Of a stretch of DNA of 28,786 nucleotides, positions 9,801 through 18,052 are shown piece after piece. Origin of the DNA: Tritrichomonas musculus (lineage: Eukaryota; Parabasalia; Tritrichomonadida; Tritrichomonadidae); the NCBI GenBank assembly GCA_039105265.1, contig JAPFFF010000255.1, positions 1 through 28,786 on the forward strand. Reading direction: 5' to 3'. How positions within the stretch are numbered: the first letter of the stretch is position 1; each line of letters opens with the position of its first letter. The notes beneath the pieces are model-generated. The model saw only the letters and a program-made list of their open reading frames with translations, did no database searches and was not told the DNA's origin. The position numbers and the translations under genes are program-made.

Positions 9801-11199
9801 ATCTGAAAGTGGATCGAAATCAAGAATGTCTGTCTTAAGTTCAGCAATACGAATTGGACGCGCTGATGATACAAAAGCTGTTTTTCAAAATAGTGGTGAT
9901 GAAACAAACTCATCTCAAATTGAAGGGAAAGAGCCTGCAATTTCTAGAAGAAAGCCAAGGAATAGTCCATTTAGAAAAGTAAGTAAAGGTTCTCCTCCAA
10001 CCAAAAATAAAATTAATGTATCTATTGATGATATTGATCCTCTTGAAGAAGAAAGGCAAAAAAAGAAAAAGTTCGATGAATATAAAAAACTTGCTGACGA
10101 AAAGTTCAGAAAAGAGTTTGATTTTGATCTAGATGTATCTCAAAATGACAATCTGAATGAACAACCAATAGATATCAAAAACAAAAAAGATGATGATTTT
10201 GATGAGTTCGAGCTCACTGGAAAGTCTAATGAAAGCATAAAATATGAAGAAGAAGAACTTGATGATTCAGATGCTGAAAGTGGATTTATGAAACCTCCTC
10301 CACGATTTGAGTTTAATTTGAAAGTTGTAGATGATGACAATGATCAACCGATTAAAACAACTATTAAAGAAAACACTCCTAACGAAAAGCCAGGCATAAA
10401 GATTATCCATAAAACAGATACAAAATATGGGCAAAATTTAAGGTTGATTAATAGTAGCATTATTGAAGATAACAACAATAAAAAAGATGACAATAATGAC
10501 AAAAATGTTGAAGCCAAGAATACAGATATAAATAACGATGATGATGATATGAAATCCTTACAATCAGAAATCAGAAAGAGAATTTTGAAACAAACCGGAA
10601 TTACCATGATTTCTAAATCGAATAGGAAATATGGTCAACCAAGAAGTGAAGGTGATTCCAATATTTCGAAATTTGAAGATGAACATGAAACTTTGGATAA
10701 AAAAGCTAAAAAGCAATTTGACGAAGAAAGTGATAAAAAGAACCAACTATTAAGTCACAGTTTACTCAGAAATAGTCGTAATCTTAATTTAAATCAGAAG
10801 AATGATAGCATTCGCAGAGAAAATGATTATAGCGACAGTGATAACAAATATGGATATGTGAGTGACGATGAAGAAGAAATAAAAGGCTTACCTCGGCCAG
10901 ATTATTTCGATAATGAAGTTACAAAGAAAAATTCAAAAACAAATAAAAAGCAGCAAAATGATAATTCACTGTTTTCATCGCCACTTCCTCCTGATCCTTC
11001 AATTTCTTCAGATTCAGTATATCAGCCTGAGAATGAAAGATTAACATTTTATGAAAAAAAAGAGAAGAAAAAGAAACCAGAAAAATCCAACCAAAGCTCC
11101 AAAAGTAAGAAAAAGAATGAAACAAATAGTGATCTTTATGTACTCACAAATGCAGAACCTTCTTTCTTTCATAATGGAAATCATTCTGATGATTTTTAA
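6886..11199 (+). CDS. DZIP1: DZIP1/Iguana-like C2H2 zinc-finger protein with long disordered tail
   Basis: 1437 residues. After a Pro/Gln-rich start, residues 34-105 match the Dzip-like N-terminal domain: LEPIDWNLVAVLNADIIRR (34-52), then LCLRLCQLLQVAFEYLNYCQ (83-102), equivalent to 'IDWR.I..vDvd.i' and 'lk.lRLaQLiiEYLL..Q' of DZIP1. A coiled coil (103-140) leads to one C2H2 finger with Cys147, Cys150, His163 and His168 (linker CPVC, end HITNRH). DZIP1 and DZIP1L act at the basal body and ciliary transition zone, so a role at the flagellar base is likely. Residues 190-260 are again coiled coil. A folded-looking island lies at about 488-546. The rest (about 300-480 and 560-1437) is disordered and rich in Asn, Lys, Asp and Ser. 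NPFQ occurs twice near 330-365. A 14-residue motif ending in KYGQ is repeated at 1171-1184 and 1238-1251. Confidence 0.78.
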   Translation: MWNGIPQPQMPPQQQYQQGGMAPPIPGVQNRPRLEPIDWNLVAVLNADIIRRTKDYDSLQKLVQIFMAAKLYPGSSRILAHPLCLRLCQLLQVAFEYLNYCQTELSAMNTKLEEENAKLTEKSAKLSSKLKKAEQVIKIKSLPYDRCPVCEKKFKSLDFVDRHITNRHTELADAWSIIRGRKPPKSNENDNVQKILDKIDHLKSSLKRGSGKNSNNIIEQELLATQQELMDAEQLREQQEMKQNEEIRRQLFEAADDLSSSMTLYKEQALKKKVSKKSKPQMAIINLFDPNANINPNDYQNFPNSEPSPFNNNKEDEASKQKRINNFFNQPVNPFQKQQLRPPNDLGHGPNWESQFNNKINPFQNKANLVQLSVPIENNININNENNIINNNDEFNFDAMNDNVNNNLGFDNFETIMDTGFKNNFSIDNIIQENIQVIPQPKPNDDEPHNKFIKPIPKQAVLAAKKFISRQNDEKDKNNDCRNIKTTPEDIDKVITMIGDKVHDEIQRLGPNGIAPMMARHKYGDNDPNYIRLRKQIEQKLEMEYPMNGEVTKVKKGFDLIHTEDLTSIKNESQTKIYSSHHNDEDNDQLYSSPSKEKLIMNNINLDLLDDSQFTSAFEFNNNKNQQPPPEKKKEENTKESPDKNKIEKPEVASAIKNFDSAKVEDPDSKVNNEDDNKQDDVWSYINSSTTEKPASNLEKEETNDNHQSSQSIIKVNNRHSISFDSSSTSSRTKAKRIKNDKNDFDFIQSDMKPNFSDSPSRKTETQSPQPIQKQKQKQNNSNLLNSVSNETSGIDHSKSSLQKDLVQAPERKEENKSGVVSLEIFNSPVISHESHSRLSSKSKSSSSGKKVRLDEDEDSVDDLSDIEKIFPKSNDLSENSETELKKNVNVNSSKIEPLSEDEFNFPPVATDSFLNSSNDQQENFKAKEKEDLIRKNQNSSHSQINQSNFNSNLADKESESYKSNATSKSRQSESGSKSRMSVLSSAIRIGRADDTKAVFQNSGDETNSSQIEGKEPAISRRKPRNSPFRKVSKGSPPTKNKINVSIDDIDPLEEERQKKKKFDEYKKLADEKFRKEFDFDLDVSQNDNLNEQPIDIKNKKDDDFDEFELTGKSNESIKYEEEELDDSDAESGFMKPPPRFEFNLKVVDDDNDQPIKTTIKENTPNEKPGIKIIHKTDTKYGQNLRLINSSIIEDNNNKKDDNNDKNVEAKNTDINNDDDDMKSLQSEIRKRILKQTGITMISKSNRKYGQPRSEGDSNISKFEDEHETLDKKAKKQFDEESDKKNQLLSHSLLRNSRNLNLNQKNDSIRRENDYSDSDNKYGYVSDDEEEIKGLPRPDYFDNEVTKKNSKTNKKQQNDNSLFSSPLPPDPSISSDSVYQPENERLTFYEKKEKKKKPEKSNQSSKSKKKNETNSDLYVLTNAEPSFFHNGNHSDDF

Positions 11200-11615
11200 T
11201 TTAGTTTATATTTTTTTTGTATGTAAAAATAAATTATTTTAATTATTTAACTGAACTCATATCACTCCTTTGATAATTCACAATTAATCTTTTCATCCAA
11301 TTTTTTTTTTTTTTTCAATATCTTGTTTGAGTTCAATAATTTATATTAGAGATATAAATGCCGCAATTTGATATTAAAAATTCTAACAAATTTATTATCT
11401 TCCATGAAAAATGATTTTGAAAATGAAGATATCAATATTGAAAACATAACAAAAAATAATTTGTTCATAGTTAAAACAATATTAAAATAAAAGATAATTA
11501 AAAAGAAAAGTAGTTTTTTTTCCCTAGTATAAATGTTTAAATAACATCAAAATGCACAAACAAAATCTCCTTACATTTTAACAATACACACAACAACAGG
11601 CAACATCACAAAAAG
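11200..11615. other. Convergent 3' intergenic region
   Basis: 416 bp between the stops of the DZIP1-like gene and the 1013-residue coiled-coil gene. It contains a T-run near 11301-11315 and AT-rich DNA. Nothing else is recognisable. Confidence 0.4.
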
Positions 11616-14600
11616 CTAAGCCTGATTATATAATTTATCTAAGATAGATGAAACATTGCTTTCTACAGATTCATTACTTGTAATTCCCAGAAGTTTTCTA
11701 ATCTGGTCATCCTGTTTCATTAACTTCTGAAGAGCTTCACTTGCCTTCGTCAGGGTGTCTTTATACACATCTTCATCGATTTTCTTTTCACTATTGTAAA
11801 AAGTGCTGAATAATTTCATTGCAAAACTGAAGATTCTTCTTTTTTCTTCATAAAATTGCAACTGTAAGTCAGCAATTGTATTCTTCGAAGAAGATTCTGT
11901 AACAATTTGGCAAGCTTTCATTTTCTGAGAATTAATTGAAACTTGTCTATTTAATTCATCTTTTTGAGATTTCAATTGATTCGTCAAAATTTCTTTCTCT
12001 TGAATCAACTGCAAGTTTCTCTGTTTTATCTGAGACATTTTATCTTCATTTTTAGATATTGAAGCAGTCATCGTCTCGATAATATTTTTCAGTTGGAGAT
12101 TTTGTTTCTTAATATTCGTAATAACAAGTTCGTATTGATTTGATATTTCATCCTTTTCTGCTTGGAAACGTTTTTTAGCTGCCAATAAAATTTCTTCATT
12201 ATTATCTTGATTTTTCTGTTTTTCTGCTTCTTTTTGGTTTTGCAAAGCTTTCATTGCTTCTATATTTTGCTTCCAAAAGAAAACTTCATCTTCAAGTTTC
12301 TTTATTTCTTTGTCTTTTTCTTGAATTAAAGCTTTTTGTTCTTTAATTTGATTGTTTAAATCAACTGAAACAATTTGTGACTCACAAACAGTAGTACTAG
12401 TGAGGCTACTGCAAATTGTTTGATTGCTATCAATTCTCTCTTCTTCTTGCTTATTCGAACGAGCCTTTTTGTTCTTTTTGGTGGCTTTTATAGTGGCTGC
12501 TGCCTCATTGAGTAATTTAATTTGATTTGATAAATGCGCATTTTGTGATTTAAGCTTGGCAATGAGATGGTCTTTTTGTTCGTTCGATTTGGCATTCTTT
12601 GAATTGATAAGTTCGAGTTTCTTTTGGTATTCTTGCTTTTCTGATTTGTGTTTGCTTGATGAGGTTGAAATATCATTTCGAAGATCATTTAACTGCTTGT
12701 TTGTGGAATCAATTTTTTCTGGTATTTCTTCATATGATGAACTTAATTTTTCTGATATTACATTTAAAAGATTTGTATGATGATCGTTTGTTTTTCGAAG
12801 ACTTTCGCATTCATTGATTAAAGATGACAAATTTTGTTGAAAATCGCATATTTTCATTGGATTTGTGATAAAATCTGAATCTACATCTTGAACTCCGATT
12901 TGCTTTGCAACAGAAACTATAAAATCATTTGTTATCGTAGTTTGATGCGAATGACTGTCCAATTCTTTTTTGTTTGCATTTTGTAGATCATCTATTTTCC
13001 TTTTATAATACTTAGCTATTGTTTGGAAAACATATTTTAATTTGGATGTGTCATTTATGCCTTCATTTGACGCAACTTCTGAAATTAATTTGCATAAATC
13101 TTCTTCAAAATCAATGCAATACCAAGAAGTAATTGGTATAGTATTAGAAGAATTAAGTTCAGGCCCAGATTTATTTTTAATAGTATTAATAGTGTTTCGG
13201 ATTGATTTCAAATTCTTTTTATATGATTTGTTTTCTGAAATTAATTTTTGATAAATATCTTCTTCTTTTTGAACGATATCTCTTATCTTGAATACAAGAG
13301 ATGAAAGAGCATTTCGATCATTTGTTAATTTTAAGATTTCGTCTTTTTGAGATTCAAATAATTTTTCAAGATTGTGAATCGAATCTTGCGACATTTGATA
13401 TTTTTTGTTGATATCGTTTAATGACGAAGAATGTTTTTGATTTTTGGTTTTTTCGAGTTCAAGTTGAGCAAATGCAGTATTATACTTTCCTTCAAAATCA
13501 TCTCGTTCAATTCGAAGTTTAATTATCTCTTGATTTTTATCTTCGATTTTATTAAAAAGTTCTTCATTATCAGCTTTAACATTAGACAATTGTCTACTAA
13601 TATCTTTATTTTCATTTTGAGAGCTTTGAAGCTGTCGTGTAGACTCAGATAGAGCTTGCTGCAATAAAGCTACCTTACTATCTTGATCAATCGAATCACG
13701 CAAATGGAAAGATAAAGGAATTGAATTTAATGCGCCGTTCATTTCAATTATCTGTTGCTTTAAGAAATTATTTTCGTTTTCAAGAGAAGAAATTTTTTTA
13801 TTCTTATCTTCAATTTCTTGCTTATTTTTGATTTCTTTTATTTCATTTTCATGCTTATATTTGATAACTTCATTTTCTATTTTTTTCATTTCAATCTCAA
13901 TATTTAATTTTTGAGCTTCCATTTTTGGAGTATTTCCATTTAAGTTTTCATCTTTCTTTTGACTAACTTTCTTAGTTTTGGGTTGATCTGTATTCTTATT
14001 AGTACTTTTTGATATAGTTTTTCCTTCCTTTTTTACATATTGAATAAGTTGACTTATATTTTTAAACTTTTTCTGAAAATAATTTGAAAAAGTTTCGATT
14101 AAAATCTTGTTATTTTGTTTGAAATGCTCATTTTTTTTAATTTGTTCGTTTAAATTTTGAGATAATTCGTAATTTTTTTCCATTAGTTCTGCAATCTGTG
14201 CTTGATTTTCATCGTTAATATTTTGTAAATTTGATTCTGTATTATTTTGATTATTATCTAATAAATTATTTGAATCAGAATTATTATCTTTGGTAATATT
14301 TAAATCTTTGTTTTTCTTTGGAGATGGACTCATAAAACCGCTTTCTTGATTCTGATTTTCTTTATAAATATTAATGGTTTCTTGTGCCATTTTTAATTGA
14401 TTTGATAAATCATTTTTCTCGTTTTCTAAATTAAGTATTTTTTCCAAAAGTCTGGTATTTTCGAATTTATCATTTTCTTTATTTTTGTTTTCAATACTTT
14501 TCTTCTGTTCTAATACTTCTCTATATTGATCGCGGAGAGTTTCCAATTCTTGATATAATTGTTGATTATTCTTTTTTAATTGATTGTTCGAATTGTGCAG

Positions 14601-14657
14601 CTTTTTGATTTCGTCAACATACTCATTTGCTGATGTTTCGGTAAAAGATGCTGACAT
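11616..14657 (-). CDS. Long coiled-coil protein, function unknown
   Basis: 1013 residues from the ATG at 14657. Almost the whole protein has heptad-type Leu/Lys/Glu/Gln/Asn-rich sequence. Breaks occur near 110-150 (Asn/Asp-rich), 205-235, around 515-565 and at the C-terminus. The 515-565 part (WYCIDFEEDLCKLI followed by SKLKYVFQTIAKYYKRKIDD) looks like a small folded helical unit. The end (about 950-1013) has RRIFSFAMKLFSTFYNSEKK and a final KLYNQA. No catalytic motif or membrane span is present. Proteins of this sort in flagellates are commonly cytoskeletal, basal-body or Golgi-tethering components. Its position next to DZIP1 and CEP135 makes a basal-body role worth testing but does not show it. 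Similarity to other coiled coils would be dominated by composition. Confidence 0.75.
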   Translation of the reverse strand: MSASFTETSANEYVDEIKKLHNSNNQLKKNNQQLYQELETLRDQYREVLEQKKSIENKNKENDKFENTRLLEKILNLENEKNDLSNQLKMAQETINIYKENQNQESGFMSPSPKKNKDLNITKDNNSDSNNLLDNNQNNTESNLQNINDENQAQIAELMEKNYELSQNLNEQIKKNEHFKQNNKILIETFSNYFQKKFKNISQLIQYVKKEGKTISKSTNKNTDQPKTKKVSQKKDENLNGNTPKMEAQKLNIEIEMKKIENEVIKYKHENEIKEIKNKQEIEDKNKKISSLENENNFLKQQIIEMNGALNSIPLSFHLRDSIDQDSKVALLQQALSESTRQLQSSQNENKDISRQLSNVKADNEELFNKIEDKNQEIIKLRIERDDFEGKYNTAFAQLELEKTKNQKHSSSLNDINKKYQMSQDSIHNLEKLFESQKDEILKLTNDRNALSSLVFKIRDIVQKEEDIYQKLISENKSYKKNLKSIRNTINTIKNKSGPELNSSNTIPITSWYCIDFEEDLCKLISEVASNEGINDTSKLKYVFQTIAKYYKRKIDDLQNANKKELDSHSHQTTITNDFIVSVAKQIGVQDVDSDFITNPMKICDFQQNLSSLINECESLRKTNDHHTNLLNVISEKLSSSYEEIPEKIDSTNKQLNDLRNDISTSSSKHKSEKQEYQKKLELINSKNAKSNEQKDHLIAKLKSQNAHLSNQIKLLNEAAATIKATKKNKKARSNKQEEERIDSNQTICSSLTSTTVCESQIVSVDLNNQIKEQKALIQEKDKEIKKLEDEVFFWKQNIEAMKALQNQKEAEKQKNQDNNEEILLAAKKRFQAEKDEISNQYELVITNIKKQNLQLKNIIETMTASISKNEDKMSQIKQRNLQLIQEKEILTNQLKSQKDELNRQVSINSQKMKACQIVTESSSKNTIADLQLQFYEEKRRIFSFAMKLFSTFYNSEKKIDEDVYKDTLTKASEALQKLMKQDDQIRKLLGITSNESVESNVSSILDKLYNQA

Positions 14658-15459
14658 TTTCTGTATACGTTTAAGTATTTAAATTGAAACGCATTAAAAT
14701 ATAATTTCAGAAAAATTGAATGCAATTGAAAATACATATTGATGAAATAGACCAAAACCTTTTCATTTGATTATAAAAACGTAATATGCTTGATATTAAT
14801 TGAATTGTCAATTCATTTAAAAAATTCACTTATTTTTTATCAATCACCTAACTTTTTTTATTATTTATTAATTTCTTATAATTTTGTTTAAAAATATCTG
14901 TTATATTGTTTTTTATTTTTATTATTGTTTTAATAATCCATAACATCGTAAATATATATGTATAATCATGAAATGATAAAGATATATGATGGTAATAAAG
15001 GAATAACAATTGAAATAAAACTTTTTGAAATCGTTTGACCATCTAAAAAATAAAATGCCAACTGACATTTTACAATTTTAAAGTAAACTCAATCGTTTGA
15101 ATGAAAAACTTTATATCATACTTCTTTTTATTAAGCAACTGAATCTAAGGATCGGAATAAGTAGTGTTCTTATATAAGATATGATACATTTATTATTATC
15201 AATATCAAAGATTTAAACAAAAAAGGAATTTTCTCAGCTATTCTATAAAAAATTGTTTCGAATCATGAAAAAAATGCAAAAAGAGTTTAATAAAGCAGGC
15301 TGTTAAAGAAATCAAATGGCAAATTTCTTTTCAATACAAGTTTTGACATCTTTTTTTTAGAATCATATTCATCTATAATTTATAATGATTTATCAATAAT
15401 AAAAATATTTAAAAATACAAAAATGACATAAAAAAAATTATATAAAGTTTTCATGCACG

Positions 15460-15487
15460 TTTTTTTTTTTTTTTTTTTTTTTTTTTT
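15460..15487. repeat. Homopolymer T28 tract
   Basis: 28 consecutive T bases. It could be a retroposed poly(A) tail in reverse orientation or simply slippage. No flanking duplication was recognised. Assembly length may be unreliable here. Confidence 0.7.
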
Positions 15488-15513
15488 GAAATTGAGAGGA
15501 TCCAAAATTTTAC

Positions 15514-15527
15514 CGACAAGCTTGTCG
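15514..15527. repeat. 14-bp perfect palindrome CGACAAGCTTGTCG
   Basis: A perfect dyad in otherwise AT-rich DNA, 27 bp right of the T28 tract. The role is unknown; a protein-binding site or chance are both possible. Confidence 0.5.
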
Positions 15528-15775
15528 AAAAGAAAATTCAAACAATAATGTTTGAATCAATGAAAGTTTTTATGCTCATATGATGTTCTTTTTTTCTTTC
15601 TGATTGTTTAAATGTGTGAATTAATTTAATAACATATTTATATTCTGAATATTCTAATCGCAATGAATAATTCACTATTTAATTCTGAGTTCAAAATAGA
15701 AGGAGATATAAATAAATACTAATATTAGTAAATTTTAATAGATCATTAAAAATCAAAGATTCTCTTTTCAGATTC

Positions 15776-15783
15776 GATGAAAT
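15776..15783 (+). repeat. Left target-site duplication GATGAAAT
   Basis: This octamer directly precedes the left terminal inverted repeat. It is repeated exactly and directly at 17775-17782 after the right terminus. Confidence 0.8.
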
Positions 15784-17774
15784 AGAGGTGCGAGAACTTG
15801 TAAATATGATTAAAATGCCTGATTCCTATATATATATATCCTCACTTAATATCATATGTTATACATTATTTTTATAAATATTTATTCGGTAGGAGACAAA
15901 ATATTGTATTTTATAATATTCAATGAAATTGATGTAAACCATTCAATTTATTATGAATTAATTTTTATTGATATTAAAGATAATTGTAATATTAAATTTA
16001 TTTAAATTAATTATTTGTGTTTTTTGATCCATTTTTCAATATTAATCTGTCCAATTTTAAAATTTTTTTTCAAATAATCTGGAAAATCTTCATCATTTAT
16101 GTTATCTTCCTTAAAATGAGCATCAATTAGATTATTATTTTTAATAATAAATATAAAATCATCTTCAATTTGTAAAGAATTTAATTCTTTTTCTGTCATT
16201 TTTGAAATTTGATGAAGTTTCTTGATATTATCTAGTCTATCCTTCTTTCTACACTTCATTTTTATTCTAATTTTCTTTGTTTTGTCATCTGATAAATTTA
16301 TATATCTAGCAATTATATTACTACCTGATAGAGATGATGATTTTGAGATTTGTTCTTTCCAATCACCGGTTTTATAATAGGGGAACCATGAACGTTTTCA
16401 TAAGTTCTTATTTATGAGTTTTACTTCAAATAATAGAGGCCAAAATTTAAATGTATTTAATATTGGTGATTTTCAAGTTTGATTAAAAAGCTTTTTAAAA
16501 AGGCATTCTAACATTATGTATATACCATAAATATGTGACAAATTCAGCATTTATTTAAAAGTAATTAACATATGATGATGATATTCAATTTATTTAATTT
16601 CATGAAAACTAGAATTAAAAATACTTTTATTAAATATACCAGACAATAAAAATTTTATAATCATTTCCAAGAAAAATATAATAAAAATATAATAAAAATA
16701 TCATTTTTAATATATATATATATTTGAACGATATTGAATGCTTATAAGAATAATTTTGATTGCACTTATAGAAATATTTGTATAAACTATCAAATTTTCA
16801 AAAAAAAATTGGTCAAATTTTATTTTAAATATATCTTAAAATTCATTCCTAGAAAGTTTTTACAAAGTTTTATATAAGCATTAAATTATATAATTATTAT
16901 TTTAGAATAGTTCTAGCATAAAAGATAGGGCCATTTTTTCTGTGGGATTTTCAAAACTTAAAATGCAATTTTATCAGTAGTTTTCATATTTAATTCTAGT
17001 TTTCCTGTGAAAATATATTTATTAAATAAATATACATATTAGTATATCATCAAATTCAAAATGTAAAGGATTTTGAGTAAAATATGTTAATAATAAGATT
17101 TCGACCGAATGGCTTAAAATTCCACAAAACACAAATTATTATATTCAATACCATAAAATAATTGATTTCTGAAATTGTCAAGAAAATATCTTAATTAGAA
17201 ATATCATTTTTCTTGAATTTTTATTTTTTTAAAAAAAATTGAATGCAATTGAGAGAAAATAAAGTAATTACTTTATTTTGAATGGGAGAGTTTTAAAATG
17301 TCTCTTGGCGAGCCGTTTTCAATAATATTCTAGAATCATAATAATTATTGAAATTTATAATAAATTTTAAATAGTTATCCCTTAGAGTTAAACAATATTA
17401 TGAGATATTTATAAATAATGAAATATGGAAAATAGAAGTATTAATATCTTGCGAAATTATCCAATATAAATATTTTATAAATACTTAATTAAATGTTAAA
17501 TTAAAAATAATAAATATATTAAAATATATTATTAAAAATAACTGATTATTGATCAAGATAAATATGAATTTGTTTTTTATAAGCAAATTCATATGTTTTG
17601 GTTGCTTATAGTGAAGATAAATATTAAATTAATATATTTTTATTATTATATTAGAATATAATGCTTATTTATTTTGCAAAAAATAAATTATACTTTCTAT
17701 TTTCCAAGATATTACAAAAGTTTTAAAATTAAAGTTGATCGTTTTTTAAAAAATTTTTTAGTTCTCGCACCTCT
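15784..17774. mobile_element. hAT-like DNA transposon, non-autonomous or decayed (1991 bp)
   Basis: The left end AGAGGTGCGAGAACT (15784-15798) and the right end AGTTCTCGCACCTCT (17760-17774) are perfect 15-bp inverted repeats. They are flanked by the 8-bp direct repeat GATGAAAT on both sides. An 8-bp target duplication with termini of the AGAGGTG type is the hallmark of hAT elements (C/T-AG-G-G-TG ends). Outside the 15 bp the ends do not match each other. The interior is AT-rich and has no intact transposase frame; one decayed minus-strand frame is present (16011-16550). A hairpin ATATGAATTTG/CAAATTCATAT occurs near 17564-17600. The intact ends and perfect duplication suggest a fairly recent insertion, mobilised by an element elsewhere. 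The superfamily assignment rests on termini only. Confidence 0.75.
16011..16550 (-). pseudogene. Decayed reading frame inside the transposon
   Basis: On the minus strand one frame reads from an ATG at 16550 to TAA at 16011. It is broken by only two internal stops (at about 16473-16475 and 16398-16400) over roughly 180 codons in AT-rich DNA. The uninterrupted right-hand part (from 16397) includes RSWFPYYKTGDWKEQIS, SGSNIIARYINLSDD and, at the end, DFPDYLKKNFKIG then WIKKHK. The last intact ATG (16259) would give an 82-residue basic protein. The mixture of Trp, Pro, Gly and charged residues looks like a former globular protein rather than random AT-rich translation. I do not recognise it as a hAT transposase or anything else. 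It could be a cargo gene or a fragment of the element's own protein. Confidence 0.4.
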
Positions 17775-17782
17775 GATGAAAT
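17775..17782 (+). repeat. Right target-site duplication GATGAAAT
   Basis: Direct copy of 15776-15783, abutting the right terminal inverted repeat. Confidence 0.8.
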
Positions 17783-18052
17783 TGAGTTTTATATTCAAAT
17801 AACGTTAAATTAAATTGAAAAATTGAATAAATTATATATTTTATAATAATATGGTTACAATTAAAAATAATGTAACCATCTTCATTCAATAAAAAAACGA
17901 GTTTTTTAAATTTTACTCAATTTTTTTCAATTAAAAATTGATAAGATAGTTTTCAAAACTACACGTTTTTTTTCTTTTCCTTTCAAACGTTATCAAATTT
18001 TTGAATTAGACAATTAATTAGTTATCGATTCATTTTCGCTTATTTCATTTTC
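17783..18052 (+). promoter_or_regulatory. Upstream region of the kinase gene
   Basis: 270 bp. The sequence just before the ATG (TTATTTCATTTTCATG) contains TCATTTT, fitting the trichomonad initiator pattern TCA-pyrimidine-(T/A)-(T/A). A second TCATTTTCG lies about 20 bases upstream. CAAACGTTATC at 17985-17995 and a hairpin ATGGTTACA/TGTAACCAT at 17851-17879 are also visible. The transposon ends only 278 bp before the start codon. Confidence 0.4.

Larger units (their letters stand above)
14658..15775. other. Gene-free AT-rich spacer left of the transposon
   Basis: About 1.1 kb. The first 100-200 bases hold the promoter of the minus-strand coiled-coil gene (AAACGTATACAG just upstream of its ATG when read on that strand). 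A 64-codon minus frame at 14848-15042 is low-complexity and probably random. The spacer also carries a 28-base T-run and a 14-bp perfect palindrome (listed separately). No gene or RNA is seen. Confidence 0.4.

Noticed and set aside
14848-15042. 64-codon minus-strand frame
   Set aside because: Composition is almost only Ile, Lys, Asn, Tyr and Phe, as expected from random AT-rich DNA. No domain and no supporting context.
14711-17252. Direct repeat AAAAATTGAATGCAATTGA near 14713 and near 17233
   Set aside because: The match is only 19 bases of simple AT-rich, partly palindromic sequence, one copy inside and one outside the transposon. Chance is plausible.
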